A stretch of 64,000 bases of DNA from Ovis canadensis (taxonomy: Eukaryota; Chordata; Mammalia; Artiodactyla; Bovidae), in NCBI RefSeq assembly GCF_042477335.2, contig NC_091248.1:117270501-117334500 (forward strand), in the 5' to 3' direction. This document shows, in pieces, positions 22,766-36,338 of this stretch. A program made the position numbers and the translations under genes. How positions within the stretch are numbered: the first letter of the stretch is position 1; every line of letters starts with the position of its first letter. Under the pieces are notes generated by a model, which worked only from the letters and a program-made list of their open reading frames with translations, did not search any database and was not told where the DNA came from.

Positions 22766-22893
22766 GGACCTCCCCAGATGTCCATGGTTAAGACTTGGCA
22801 CTTCCAATGCACGGGGTGTGAGCTAAATCTTTAGTCGGAAAACTAAGATCCCACATGCTGTGTGGCGTGGCCAAAAAAAAGTAATGATAATAA
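22766..22893 (+). repeat. CHR-type SINE, diverged
   Basis: GACCTCCCCAGATGTCCATGG, ATGCACGGGGTGTGAGC and GTGGCGTGGCCAAAAAAAAG mark a decayed copy. Confidence 0.75.
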
Positions 22894-23299
22894 ATCTGAT
22901 CCCCTCCAGGCTTGGAATTCTTTGCTTTAAATCCTCATCAGCAAGACTTTCTGGGATGCGGGGACAATGTAGTGAGTCACAGAACTGGAAGGGAACTTAG
23001 AAGCCAAGAGATTCCATCTCCTTCTCTGCCCATCCCTGCCCCTCCCCCCACCCCCATCCCCATCACACACACATTTAATTACACCTTGAGAAAGATGACT
23101 TGTCTGCTTGACGACTTCCAGAAAATTATGTTCATCACACTATGAAAGAGTCCCTTAAATTCCATGTATATTGAAAGCAAATTAATTCAAAGGGAAAAAT
23201 CCTTAGGAAATAATCTGGAAAAGTAATAGCTGTTTCCAGTATTCACTATTGAAGATAATGTAACCTATTCAGAAAAGAATACTAAATAGCAAAGAAAAA

Positions 23300-23715
23300 G
23301 GTCAAGGAAAGGTAATACAACTATGGGATATTATACAGATATAAAATGATAACTATGAAAAGTATGTGGAAACTTTTATTGGTCAAATTATAAAATATTA
23401 AGTATACAAAAAAATACTTTATTACTCAATGCTGGTGAGGATACAATGAGGTGTATTCTCAAGGTGGACCTGGAGGATATAAATTGGCCCAGGAATTCTA
23501 AAAAATAATTGATGATATGGAATACGACTTTTTAAACCTATTCAGATTATTCACCTCGGTAATTTCACCTCTAGGAATTTATTCTAAGGAAAGAATCTGA
23601 AAATTAAACAATTTATACACAAAGATATTTATCACAGCATTTTTCACAAGAGCAAAACATTAGAAACAACCAAATGTTAACCACCGGGGACATGGTTAAA
23701 ATCACGGTAGATCAC
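23300..23715 (+). mobile_element. Old L1-type 3' fragment
   Basis: TCACCTCTAGGAATTTATTC, CACAAAGATATTTATCACAGC and AACAACCAAATGTTAACCAC follow the order of ancient L1/HAL1 ends. Confidence 0.5.
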
Positions 23716-24246
23716 AGACAGGAGTGTCATGCAGAAGAACACAGTGCCCCTTTCACCAGGTGAGGGCACAGTGAGAGGTCAGCAACCCAGAAGGGGTGCC
23801 TCACCCCACGATGCTGACACCCTGATCTCCAAGTTCCACCTCCAGAACTAATCACACTTTTCAGACTTGGGCAAGAATGGTGAAGGAACCAGGAATTCCT
23901 TCCTTGAAGTGTTAAAGGAAACAGGAGTGCAAACCACAAAAGTTTACAAAGAAAAAAATGTAATCAAGTTACTAAAGGAAAAATGTTTTTAGTGAAGAAG
24001 TTAACTCAGATATAGGCAAGCTATAAGATAATAAATTATAAAGAAGTTGGAAAAAATATATCTATTTAGACAGGTCTAAACACAGGTCTTTAGTGACATG
24101 AGATACTGCTGAAAAAGAAAACAGGATAGATATTATATGCTATATATATGCTATGTCCCTCAGCTATGTAAAGTAAGAAGCATAGGGAAAAGCCTGGAAG
24201 GAATTTCATCCAAAATTGAAAGCCATTTGAATAGGCTGCAGGCAAG

Positions 24247-24322
24247 CGTGTGTGTGTGTGTGTGTGTGTGTGTCTGTGTGTGTGTGTGTCTGTGTGTGTC
24301 TGTGTGTCTGTGTGTGCGTGCA
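24247..24322 (+). repeat. (GT)n microsatellite
   Basis: About 75 bases of GT with TCTGTG interruptions, ending in GTGCGTGCATGGGTGCATGC. The long open frames across it on both strands are repeat artefacts. Confidence 0.95.
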
Positions 24323-24352
24323 TGGGTGCATGCCCATGCACCCACGCATATG

Positions 24353-24567
24353 GGCCCAGTCATATCTGATTCTGAGTCATATCTGACTCCGTGCACTGTA
24401 GCTCGCCAGGCTCCTCTGTCCATCAAATTTTCCAGGCAAGAACACTACAGTGGGTTGTCATTTCCTTCTCTAGAGGATCTTCTCGATCCAGAGATCAAAC
24501 CCCAATCTCTTGTGTCTCCTGCATTGGCAGACAGATTCTTTACCACTGTGCCACCTGGGAAGCCCCC
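24353..24567 (-). repeat. Bov-tA SINE
   Basis: Antisense SINE ending CCACCTGGGAAGCCCC. A short direct repeat TCATATCTGA occurs twice at its edge. Confidence 0.88.
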
Positions 24568-24857
24568 ACAGTAACCTTGGGCAACACTATACAGGAGAAC
24601 AGGTATGTCTGGGGAGCACATGTGTATGTATTTAATTGACCATCAAGCAATGCAACATGTAAAGTTGAAACTCTGTTAACTTGAAACTCTGTTACAAGGT
24701 TTTTGTATCACCTATGAAGCAGTATAGTATTTGCAAGTGGACTTGGGCTAGTCATAAATGTGTATAGCAAACTCTACGGCAATTGCTTAAGAAAGTAAAA
24801 ATAGAAGTAAAACTGAAATGTTAAGAGAGGAGAGAAATGGAATGATATAGTGAGCGA

Positions 24858-25056
24858 GTGAGTGAGTGAAAGTCACTCAGTCGTGTACGACTTTTTGCAA
24901 CCCCATAGACTATACAGTCAATGGAATTCTCCATGCCAGAATACTGGAGTGGGTAGCCTTTCCCTTCTCCAGGGTATCTTCCCAACCCAGCAATCGAACC
25001 CAGGTCTCCCGCATTGCCGGCAGATTCTTTACCAACTGAGCCACAAGGGAAGCCCT
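24858..25056 (-). repeat. Bov-tA SINE
   Basis: Antisense: GAAAGTCACTCAGTCGTGTA to GCCACAAGGGAAGCCC. Confidence 0.9.
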
Positions 25057-25089
25057 AAATGCTCATAAAAGCAAAGAAGGTATTAAAAG

Positions 25090-25762
25090 AGCAGAAGACA
25101 AAAAAAAAAAAAAGCAGAAATGAACAAGTCAGTGAATGAAAATAGTAAACATGTCATAATCACTTTAAATGTGAGTGGTCTAAAAAAACCAATTACAAGA
25201 ATATCAGAATGCACAGAAAAAAAAGACTGAACTACATGTTGTCTATAAGAAACCCACTTGAAATATAAACACATAGATTAAATGTGAAGGGATGGAGAAA
25301 GATATGCCATGCTAACACTAATAAAAAGAAAGTTGGTACAGTTATGTTAATTTCAGAGCAGAATTCAGAGAAAGAAATTTATCAGGGATAAAGAGAAGCA
25401 CTACAAAAAGATAAAGAGGCCAATTTTCCAAGAAGATATAACAATTCTTACTGTGCATACTCCTAACAACAGAGCAACAAAATACATGAGGCAAAAACTG
25501 ATAGAACTGCAGAGAGAAACAGATAAATCCACTATTATGGCTAGAGACTTTGATACCCTTCTATCAGCAACTGACAAACCCAGCAGGCAGAAAATATCAG
25601 TAAGGACATAGTTGAACAGAAGAGCCCCATCAATCAACTGAATATAATTGACATTCATAGACTACTTCACCCAACCACAACAGATTACACATTCTCCTCA
25701 AACTCAAAATATTCACCAAGAAGGACTATATTCTGGGCTATAAAAAATTTAAAAGAAATAGC
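25090..25762 (+). mobile_element. Old L1 ORF2 endonuclease-region fragment
   Basis: Sense relic of L1 ORF2: AACTACATGTTGTCTATAAG, GCAAAAACTGATAGAACTGC and CACCAAGAAGGACTATATTC match the endonuclease domain order. Frames are broken throughout. Confidence 0.75.
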
Positions 25763-25771
25763 TCCCGGTCA

Positions 25772-25990
25772 CGCAGCCATTGTACGTGTCCGTAGTTGTG
25801 TCTGACTCTTTGCAAACCGCTGGGCTGTAGCCCTCCAGGCTTCTCTGTCCAAGGGATTTCCCAGACAAGAATACTGGAGTGGGTTGCCGTTTCCTACTCC
25901 AGGGGATCTTCCCAACCCAGGGATTGAACCCATTTCTCTTGCGTGTCTGCTGGCAGTTGGATTCTTTACCACTGGGCCACATGGGGAGCC
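25772..25990 (-). repeat. Bov-tA SINE
   Basis: Antisense copy inserted at the end of the L1 fragment; ends GGGCCACATGGGGAGCCC. Confidence 0.88.
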
Positions 25991-26096
25991 CATGATACCC
26001 CAAGTAACAAACACTATTAATTTTAATGTATCTTTCAAGCCATGGAAAATGAAGCAGAGCTCATCTTATAAAAATCACAAAATTAGACAATCTTTG

Positions 26097-26262
26097 GGCT
26101 TCTCTGGTGGCACAGAGGATAAAACGTCTGCCTTCAATGCAGGAGACCTGAGTTCAATCCCCGGGTCGGGGAGATCCCCTGGAGAAGGAAAGGGCAATCC
26201 ACTCCAGTCCTCTTGCCTGGAAAATTCGCAGAGTCGCACACAACTGAGCAACTTGACTTCTC
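26097..26262 (+). repeat. Bov-tA SINE with internal deletion
   Basis: Sense copy. The expected GAATTCCATGGACAGAGGAGC block is missing, so TGGAAAATTCGCAGAGTCGC joins two distant parts. Confidence 0.85.
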
Positions 26263-26678
26263 TGACTGTGAAATAATATTTTTGCTGCCTATTACAAAAT
26301 CCTAAGCTAATAAATCTAAAGAAACGGTAACCTACTCATTTGAAATCAATTTTTCCTCCAAAGCAGAAAGGTTGTCAGTTTTTGCATCTCTACAGACGGA
26401 CCTGAGTCTGGGCTGTGTTCTGTTTCCCCTCTTGCAGAATAATATTCGTACTCCCCCATAATATTCCTACTCCCCCATTATCCACTGAATCCCAGCCTCC
26501 TCACTTTATTCTCTTGTCTTCAAGAGAAGACTCCCCCCCCCCATTAGCTCACAACATGTCTAGTATCTATTAATTTTAAGGTTGCCATGTTTAGCAAGTA
26601 AAAACACAGATACCTAGGTAAATTTCAGTGTCAGGTAAACAAGTAACATTATTAGTGTGTCTGTCTCATGGAATATTT

Positions 26679-26731
26679 CAGTTGAGTCACTCAGTTGTGT
26701 CCAACTCTTTGCGACCCCATGGACTGCAGCG
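26679..26731 (-). repeat. Truncated BovA SINE with target duplication
   Basis: Only about 53 bases. TCATGGAATATTT (26666-26678) and TCATGCAATATTT (26732-26744) flank it. Confidence 0.85.
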
Positions 26732-26744
26732 TCATGCAATATTT

Positions 26745-29669
26745 GACATACTAAAAACTGAGAACAAAGCCTTCCTATTTGTCTGAAATTCAACTTAATC
26801 GGATTCCCTGTATTTGGCAACCTTACATCACTCACCCTACAGCCCTGTCTTCCAGTTACCGTCCCTTTCCTTTTCTTCCCGTCTCAGCAAAGTGCCTGAA
26901 AAGAGCTGTCTGAATTCTCCCTTCTCTCCATTCCCCCTCCTAGTCCTATTTCACTCTGTGTCCAAGATAACTTCTTTCACCAGCACTCCAGAGACTGATG
27001 GCCTCCATGCTGTTTACTGGAGCATGAAATTGGTCTTATTCCCCAGTGTATTCCAAGTTCCTGGTGCTTATAACAGTACCTATCACAGAGCTGGTACTCG
27101 ATCAATGTTTATTTAATGAGTGCACTCAGGTAGCTACAGTATTATCAGACGGGTCAGTTTTCAGCAAATTTATTTGCCGTTCCATGAGATTCTCAATGTT
27201 GGAGTTGAAATTGTTCACTTTTATATACACATAACACGCCATGTTCTAACTATAGAAGCGACTCTTTAAGCCACTCAACTTTATTCACAGCTACGTTTTC
27301 AAGACATACTAAACAACATCTTGCCCTTCCTTCATTTTATGGCATAACTAAGCACAATGAAGCAGGGAGATGGGCGTCCCCTTGCCGTACTGACTCTGGG
27401 AAGAGCCGGAGCTGCTTCTGTTCAGTCCTATCCATAGCATCATCTTCGTTCCAGCTGTCCAGAGCCTCCCCTTCTTCCTCGCTGCCCCATGAGCATCTTG
27501 GAAAAGAACTGAGTGGAAAGGGAGGACTCAATGCTCAGAGATACAGTCCTTCTGCTGGAGGCCATGAGGGGACAGGCTTAGTGCCATGGAAGAAGGTCCT
27601 CACGAGAGGCCAATGGGAAGAAATTCTAGAGATGGCTTTTCTGTGCTGACCTACTGAAATCATTGCTAAGTTCTTTCTTTTAACTGGGCCAAGACCGACT
27701 TTCTTGGGTTGATAGTTATGTCTTCCAGAATACAATCAAATATGTAAAGCAAGCCAATTCTCTTTCTCATGATGCCACTTTGAACATGTGAAGATAGCTT
27801 TGTCTCCTACAGGCCTTCACTCCTCAGGGCAAAGGAGGTGGTTTCCAGTCCTTACATTCTGGCTCCCTTCCTCCTAGTCTTCCCATCCAATTCATGAGCA
27901 TTTCTTTCAAAATAGGGTGCCTGAATTCTTCATGTAGCCAACCTGGGAGACAGAAATTCTTACAGGGCAACATGTTACTGTTTATAATGTCTAAGTCAGG
28001 GTTGCTCCCCAAACATCTCCAGTGCCCCTAACGCTCCCTAGAGTGTCAGTTAACATCCTCAAATCTTTTCCCATAAAATCCTGTTAGACCATATTCCCTT
28101 TATCATATATGCATATTATAGATTTTTTAAACCTGGGAGTAGAACTTTAAATTTTATAGGAATAAATGAAATTCTGTTAACATTCTTGTGTTTTAGCCTG
28201 TCAACTTCATTTGTAATTCTGCTTGCCATTTGTCACAATACCATCCTTCTACATGTTGAGGCATCTCAAATTCAGTAAGTCACTCTGAACCCATTGATGG
28301 AAAGAGCATACAAACTCTTTAACTTCTGAGGTCCAGGGGCCAGTAACCTCAGAAGACAGAAACCTTAATTATCCAGAAAGGGGTTGAGACACGGAGGACT
28401 CTGTCATAGGCAAAAGCAATTTTTGATCCTACAGAAATACTAGACATGTTACTCTTGGTTCATCCATCAGTGGGTTGGGGGGAGAGAGGTAGGCAGTCTG
28501 GGAGGAAATGTGTTATGGAAAGTTGATGTCTGTGCCCAGTTAGCCAGTGAAGAGAAAGACACTGAGGCAGACACTTTTCACCAGAGTCCCCCCAAAGCAG
28601 TTTATGTGCAGAAGGCAGAGTTTTTGAGTTACCTTAAAACCAAGGCGAGAAATGGGATATTGCTTTCTGAACAGGCCTCCCTGTCCATGAGGTCCTCTAT
28701 CTTAGCTACAAGCACTGAAGTTCCTGCAAAACTCCACAAAATGTGTCAGGAGGTCAATCAGGCAGTGCTCCCCAGAGGCAGCCGCAGAATTAGCCACAAG
28801 GGATGAGGTTCTCAAGGTGATAGTGCCATTTTCCTCCAGCAGTGGAAGGTCCCCAGGCACACATCCCACCCTTCTTTTCAGTTTATACCCTGCACCAATT
28901 CTAATGCTTCTGCCCTCTTTCTGATCCTCCTCCAGCCCTTGCATACTTTGGAAACCAAATCAATAGCTTATTAGAAGATCAATTAGAAAGCAAATCACCC
29001 TGATCAGTCCCAATCACCAAACAAGATTAAATTGACTGAGATTTATTAAAATTTAAAAAAAATTTTTTTTGACTGCAGTATCTCTAATGGTGAAGTTATA
29101 TTGGTTTCTATTTCCTTTTTTGCTAACCTGCATTTTGTCCAGAAAAGATAAAATGAAAAAGATTGGGGTTAATGGGCTACCTGCAGTAATATGATGTTCT
29201 GATTTAAACTTGATTAATTACATCTTTTTTTTTTAAGAACTTTACTCGTAACTTGTGTATCATATCTGTCTTGCAAAGAATCCAGAAAGAACAGTATCAG
29301 GGAAATATAAAAGTAAAACAACATTCAAAACACCTGCTGGTTCTTGACTTCAAATCCAGGCCGTGATTTCTTTCTTTCCCTGGCTCCCCCACCACAACCC
29401 ACTCCCAACCCCCACCACCGATCCCCACACACACAGCTTTAGGAATTTCTAAAGGGAATAGCTACTTCTCACTTCTTCTAAAAGCAGAACATATCTACTG
29501 TTCTTCAAAAACAGGGGCAGTGCAGAACTACTTTAGGGGAAAAAGACCAACATTTGTACTAAAATGCAGCAACTCCATTTGAGCTTTTAAGTCATTCTTA
29601 AACAAAACAAACAAAAAACTCTTCATACTGATGTTTTCTTTAGAAAAAATCTCAGAATTGTAAAATGCT
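26745..29669. other. Intergenic sequence without young repeats
   Basis: Nearly 3 kb with no ruminant SINE, LINE or exon that I can support. An L2-like tail (GGTGCTTATAACAGTACC, about 27,060-27,120) is visible. The open frame at 28,510-28,806 has no recognisable family or splice context. Confidence 0.45.
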
Positions 29670-29682
29670 AAATGAAAGAAAC

Positions 29683-30520
29683 ATCATGAGAAATGCTGGG
29701 CTGCATGAAGCACAAGCTGGAATCAAGACTGCCAGGTGAAATATCAATAACCTCAAATATGCAGATGACACCACCCTTATGGCAGAAAGCGAACTAAAGA
29801 GCCTCTTGATACAAGTGAAAGAGGATAGTGAAAAAGTTGGCTTAAAGCTCAACATTCAGAAAACTAAGATCATGGCATCTGGTCCCATCACTTCATGGCA
29901 AATAGATGGGAAAACAATGCAAACAGTGATAGACTTTATTTTGGGGGGCTCCAAAATCACTGTAGATGGTGACTGCAGCCATGAAATTAAAAGACACCTG
30001 CTTCTTGGAAGAAAAGTTATGACCAACCTAGACAGCATATTAAAAAGCAGAGATGTTACTTTGCCAACAAAGGTCCATCTAGTCAAGGCTATGGTTTTTC
30101 CAGTGGTCATGTATGGATGTGAGAGTTGGACTATAAAAAGAGCTGAGTGCCGAAGAATTGATGCTTTTAAACTGTGGTGTTGGAGAAGATCTTGAGAGGC
30201 CCTTGGACTGCAAAAAGATCCAACCAGTCCTTCCTAAAGGAAATCAGTCCTGAATACTCATTGGCAGGACTGATGCTGAAGTTGAAACTCCAATACTTAC
30301 CTGATGCAAAGAACTGACTCATTGGAAAAGCCCCTGATGCTGGCAAAGATTGAAGGCAGGAGGACAAGGGGACGACAGAGGATGAGATGGTTAGATGGCA
30401 TCACCAACTCAATGGACATGGGTTTGAGTAAACTCTAGGAGTTGGCGATGGACAGGGAGGCCTGGTGTGCTGCAATCCATAGGGTCGCAAAGAGTCAGAC
30501 ACAACTGAGCAACTGAACTG
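29683..30520 (+). mobile_element. BovB LINE with exact target duplication
   Basis: Sense 5'-truncated BovB between two copies of AAATGAAAGAAAC (29670-29682 and 30521-30533). The RT region (KVGLKLNIQKTKIMASGPIT) is readable for about 130 codons, then the frame breaks. Confidence 0.95.
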
Positions 30521-30533
30521 AAATGAAAGAAAC

Positions 30534-31248
30534 CACTGATTTCAGGGATATCATCACATCACAAAATCAAAATCTAAATACTGAAACTAATGAGTATTTT
30601 CAGGGTACTGATGTAACCACCTATGAGCCAGTTACTCTAAAACAACTTTACAACAGGAGTTGTCCAAATATATTCTGTGTTCCACACTTCTGTAATTCTA
30701 TCCTTTGGCACAAGTATGACAAACAGTAGTTTAACTACATGAATGTGGGCTACTGAGATTTGTGACTATAATTGTTCCAGTCTCCCAACACCAGAGAGAT
30801 CAAACACATACCACCTCCAATTACTCCCCCAGGAAGGTCCAGCAAGGAAGGAGAGGGAGATCTTTAGAGGAAGAAAGTTACTAGATAAATAGCATGCAAC
30901 TCAACAATATAAATATTTCATTAATCACCACAACCCAGGCCCTGGCCCAAGGATCTCTTATTTGTTTTTGCTTCTCGTTTTCTTCTTATCTGAAGCTGAG
31001 CTTGGCAGGCGCAACACGGAAGAGGAGAAAAGAGGGAGAAAAAATGCCAATTTGGTTAAAATCCACATTTATGTCAACCTAGTGGTCAGGGTCTGGGCAT
31101 GGGACCAGCCTGACCTTTCTCCTAAGCCTTAGCTGCTTCTCCTAATTCCCTGTTCTACTATTTTGAACCTTTTTACAATCAGAGCATGTGAAATCTCTTA
31201 GGGGAACAGCGTGTGCTAGGCAGTCCCCTGGTTTTAATCTGAAGAATA
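30534..31248. other. Intergenic unique sequence
   Basis: No gene or repeat recognised. Confidence 0.5.
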
Positions 31249-31440
31249 TCAGGGCTTTCCTGATAGCTCAGTTGGTAAAGAATCCACCTGCACAGCAGGA
31301 GACCCCGATTCGATTCCTGGGTCAGGAAGATCTGCTGGAGAAGGGATAGGCTACGCATTCCAGTATTCTGACCTGGAGAATTCCATGGACTGTATATAGT
31401 CCATGGGGTTGCAAAGACTGAGCAACTTTCAATCCAATTC
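31249..31440 (+). repeat. Bov-tA SINE
   Basis: Sense SINE from GGGCTTTCCTGATAGC to ACTGAGCAACTTTCAATCC. It is the last young repeat before the KIAA1549 3' UTR block. Confidence 0.9.
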
Positions 31441-32559
31441 AATATTGATTAAAAGAGAACATAAAAGTATCTTAAAACTATCACATTTCTTCAGGTATGT
31501 CTAAAATATTGGCATATCTTACCAGTGTGTATATATGTATTTTTTTAATCTCTTTTTCTTTCATGGATTTTCAGTTTTGTCAGTGTGCTTAAACTTTCCT
31601 GATATCCTGTCTTTCTGTTTACTAGTTTTTTTTTAAGCTCTGTAAACTTTCTTCATAGTGGACTACTCCCTCCAATTTTTAGGCTCAAATTCTCCTTTTG
31701 GTTGATCCTGTGAACTCTCCGTCATGAAGTCTTATTTTCTGCCAAGACTTGGAATCATTAACTGTGGTTTCCACTTCACCAGGAGCTGACTGCCTTGAGA
31801 AGCGAGGCAAGTTCTGGGTCATCGATGCCCAGGGCAGGCTCTTAATAGTCTCTGTGAGGACCTTTGGGCTTTATCTGTACCACATTAGTTTTGAAAATTT
31901 CAATTAACTTTAGAGAAAAACTGCAAAAACAGTGTTTCTGTATACCTTTTCCATAGCTTCTCCTAATACTAAAATTAGCAAAATCAATAAAGGAACCTCT
32001 GTGGAATACTGCTAACTGCACGGTAGGCTGTACTTAGATTTCATCCTTTTCCCACTGATAACCTTTTCTGTTGTCCAGAATCCTATCCAGGCTTCCACAT
32101 TCCATTCCTTTGTCGAGTTCCTCTGTGTTTTGCAATTCCTCTTGCTTTTCTCAGTTTCAAGGGGTTTTTGTTTTCTTGAGTTTCGTAAACAACTCCAGGT
32201 TTATCCTATTACAAGTTTGCACAGAAGAGGATCTTCTCAGTTATCTTTCTAGATTATAGTCCTAATCTTTTAATTCCAAAATGAATCTGCTCTTAGTGGA
32301 AGCATCAATTTGATTAGTGGAGAGCCTGTAAAGCAAAACAGTGAGTTGAAAGGAGTGGCGCCAACCCCCTTGCGTGACAACTCTGCAAATTCCATGCACT
32401 GAATAGACTACTTTCAACTTAATTCCTTGGAAAATGAAAGCATCAGGTGTTCTCACGACCGACACAAAAATCAGAGAACAAAAAACACTGCATTCAACTT
32501 TCACATTTTGCACATGAGAGAACTATCATGTTGTGAAGGAAATAAACAGAAAATATCAC
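31441..32559. other. Flank downstream of KIAA1549
   Basis: AT-rich DNA with no young repeat and no supported gene. It could be extra 3' UTR if a more distal poly(A) site is used, or conserved downstream flank. Confidence 0.4.
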
Positions 32560-32578
32560 TTGACACCAATTCAGAGCA

Positions 32579-32584
32579 TTTATT
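32579..32584 (-). terminator. Candidate distal KIAA1549 poly(A) signal
   Basis: AATAAA on the - strand, followed by a T/G-rich stretch (TTGGTGTCAAGTG, then TTTTCTGTTTATTTCC). It is the last canonical hexamer before the SINE-rich intergenic zone resumes near 31.44 kb. Confidence 0.45.
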
Positions 32585-35500
32585 GACATTTCCATTTAAA
32601 ATGCTAGGAAAGCTGTATAAATTGTAAACATGGAAACCAAACACTTGCATAAATTATTTCAAAAACTCTACAGCACATTAGAAAACAGTGCAGCTAATTG
32701 AAGGGAAGAAACAACCAGCAAAGAGAGAGCTTGATTACTAAATCATTTATCCATACTGAAATTTAAGGGCCCGTTTGAGACCAGCAAACCATGATTGTCA
32801 AGTTCAAAGTTGCAGGACTGATGCCAGGAGTGGCCTCAATTTACTCTGCATTTTTTCGTACATTAACACTCATAATCTAGGAATGAGAGTGCAGGAACTC
32901 AGAAGAACATGGACCTTGACAAAGTCGGAAGTGGCCAGCAGGTACCTCAGAGCGCTCGGTTTGACAGCCTTTCCTGGAAGGGTGCAATTCACCCCACCCC
33001 CACACTCCCTAGACCATGCCCTGGAGGAGGGCAAAGTGGAGAGTTTCTACTCCCCTTTTCTGAAATTAACCCTCTGCTGCTTAGAGCAACCGAGCCCACT
33101 GATTTGCCTCGGTTCCCCTAGGGCACCGCCCCCCCCCCCCATCCTTCCCCACATTTGCAGGAGGAACAGTACGGGGAGCCTGGCTAGAAGCTGACCCGGC
33201 ACTACTTCGACCTTGCACACTCAAGGAGTCAAGTGATGAACGCTGGAAACCTGGTGGACATGAGAAGGGGCATTCATGATGTTCCAAGTTGTCCAGAAAG
33301 AATCCGTGGAATCAGGGACTGTGAGACCCCAAATCACTTCAATTTTTCTCTTTGTCCCTTCTACTTATCCACTCTTTCTTTAAATGTGAAGTGGCCCCAG
33401 AGCAGAAAAACCCGGAGAAAGAAGGAAAAGCAAAGAGTCTGCATGATGACCTACCCTGTGGGAAAGCAATTTCGAGAAGGGTGTCTCAGAGGGTGACATT
33501 CCGTCCTTCTTTCACTTGCTTGCTGGTTCCCAACTTTGTTTCATGTTTCCAAGGCATTTGATACTCTTTTGCTAAATGTCAACGCTGCTGGCGTGTTAAG
33601 ATAAATTTTCAAGTGTACTGTTACACACACAGCATGGAATTAGGATCCTACCGTGAGGATTCGCTTTTCAAGTCTTTTTCATAAAATTAGAGAAAGGAGT
33701 CTTAAACACCGCAAATCACCTCCAAGGGTATCAAAAGAAACCTGAAATGCACACACTCCCTGTTCACTAGGTAACAAGTGTAAGCCTAATACAGTGTATG
33801 AGTGTGTTACAGCAGCTGTTGATGGAAACCTCTCTCACCTGTTGTAAGAATATCCATGACGGTGTTGGATTAAATGTAAAAATGAAGTTCAGGTTACCAT
33901 CCCATAAAAACGTGCTTTGTGTTCAAATGGCCTACTTGCAGGTGCAGAAGTGGACTTCCTCATGCTCCTGCCTGGAACAAAGGTGGGTTAGGTAGGCTCT
34001 GGAGTCTGGCTTTGGGGACCTGCTCTGGAGGTAGAAATGAAATGGCTAAAACATCTACAGCTAAAGCGTGTGTGGTACCCCTCCCCACCCACCCAGAACC
34101 TTTCACCAGCTCTCCTTCCAATCAGCAAATTCATTCATGTCTAGGAATCTCATATGAAAGGCAGAGAGAGAGATGTATTTAATGATTAACTCCTGAATTA
34201 ACTACAAATGCCAATCTGCGTCCGAGTGATTGGTTTGGTCACTGGAGCACTAAGTTGTGCAAACACAGTGAACACTGACCCTGTACACAGTTCAATGGGA
34301 GGCTCGTAAAGCACAGAATTACCTGTTTCAGCCTGCAGCCTCCAGGCGTCCCTTCACCTGTGCCCTGCATCGCAGGCCTCATGCCCTGAAAAACTGTGGT
34401 TGGCAGAAACTGGCTTAGTCTGCAGCTCAAAAGCCACATACGACCAAAATGAAAAGATGCTCTGAAATTAAATACAATTTGGAGGAAAAGGTGTAGGTAG
34501 CTGTAAAGTCAAATATATTTACTTATAACCCATTATGCTCCACAAAGGATTAAATGTGGCTGAATGACAGACCCTTGAGATCTGCTCTTAGCAGACCTCG
34601 GCGGACGTCTTTCACACTTGACACTGGCCCTCTGGCAGTTCTGGGACTCTCCCGTCCCCTCCAGAACAGACGTGTTCCTCCACAGACCTTCCGCCCAGGC
34701 CTGGTCATTTTCTTGTTGGGTTCCTGCAGACATTTCCTCAGAGCATCACTTCTTCCTCTTTACAAAACTCCTTCGAAGGTGCAGTTAGGGATTCGGTCTC
34801 CATGTTGGAGACCAGGTTCAAGGTTATTTTCAACAGTAGCTTCACCACTTTCTCCATCCTTCCCCAGGCCCACTCTCAGCTCTTCCCATACCATCTCACC
34901 ATGTGCCTGGGAAGCTCTTGACTTCCGTGGCTTCTGATGTTGAGTTCTCCCCAAGATCCCACTGTTTCCAAACGTGTAAGTTCCATTCCTCCTTCCAATG
35001 TACTTGTGTACTTCGCTGCATTTTACTGATGTTTAAACCATGTTGTTTTTCCATCGCTTCCATCTTTTACACCTGAGGGTGTTGTCTGATTCAGATCCTA
35101 AGATCTCAGAAGGCAGAGCTCGTGTTTGGTGCCAAAAACAGCAGAAAATCTGAACAATGCATGAGAATTGAAAGTTAATGGTGAAGGAAGTGAACTGAAA
35201 GCAAATCGGGAGGGAGGAAGTGGAGTCCCACGGGGCCTCTGGCGTTGCTCTGGTTTCCTCCATGTGAACTCCCTCACTGGGAGGTCACAGCAGATCAGAC
35301 ATCCATCCCAGCACCATCACACAGACAGCCCACGTTCTCACTGTGTTGTGCTCCCTCCTCAAGGGATGTCTGCCCACATGACCACACCTGATCCTTGCAA
35401 TGAGAAATCCAGGGCCGGGGAGGCCCATTCTCATGTGGCTGATGGGAAGAATGAGGCTCAGACAAGCGGCCTGACACAGCCAGGTAGTGACTGCGCAGAA

Positions 35501-36332
35501 TCTGAAAATGATCATTTCTCCAAACAGTCTCCTCTAAAACTCTGACTCAAATAGATAGCTCTTGCTATTACCATGAAAACTTTTGAAATCAGAAAAAAAA
35601 GAACAGACATAAAATTTCAGTTTTCATTTTGCAGTGTTTCAATAAATGGAACTCCAAAGCCACACAACTGCCATGAGGACCTCTCATTTAAGTAGATTCC
35701 ATTCACTGAGTGTCTGAAGCCCCACTTGGGGTGGTGTTCCCACGACAGCTGGTATGTTCTGGGTCAGTTGACGGTAAAACTGAGTGCAAACTGAGTGTGC
35801 TTTACAACCAACGCAAGAGTGCTGGGGATCTCACTGGTCTGCTCATACCCACCACATACCACCGTTTGTCTATTACACGTCATCTTTGGTCTTGACGTTG
35901 GTTTAAAAGTGTATCCCTTCTAAGAAGAAAAATAGAGACAGAATCCCCTTATGCTAGTTTGAAAGGCATCAAAACTGCTGTTGCAGCCCCATTTAAAACA
36001 GAGGTCCATTTCTGCCACGTGCTAAGGAGGTAACCACATTTGTACACTCCAAGTGTGAACACTTAGGACACTGAGCAGGATGGGAGGGGTGGGGCTATCA
36101 GCTGAATTCACCAAAAGGTGTCCGAAATAAAAATTTGCATGAATCTCTGAAATTCTTCCTTACCCATTCAGGATCCTGGTATTTCTGGACAACAGGCAAA
36201 GAGACCCCTCCACTCTGGGCAAGTCAGGTATTAAATCAAGACTGACAGGTAAGAGATCAAGCCCACATGAGGGGCCTCTCTCCCTTGCTCTTTGGAGCCC
36301 AGGAAGAGTCCCTGAAAAGGAGCTCCCATTAC

Positions 36333-36338
36333 TTTATT
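36333..36338 (-). terminator. Candidate proximal KIAA1549 poly(A) signal
   Basis: AATAAA on the - strand about 1.7 kb into the inferred 3' UTR, in the context ATGAAATAAAGTAATGGG. Use would give a shorter mRNA. No expression evidence is available. Confidence 0.3.

Noticed and set aside
24137..24574. 145-codon open frame with a Cys-Val repeat
   Set aside because: The repeat is the (GT)n microsatellite read in frame, followed by Bov-tA sequence.
28510..28806. 98-codon open frame in the intergenic gap
   Set aside because: No recognisable domain, no splice context, no upstream promoter; length is expected by chance.
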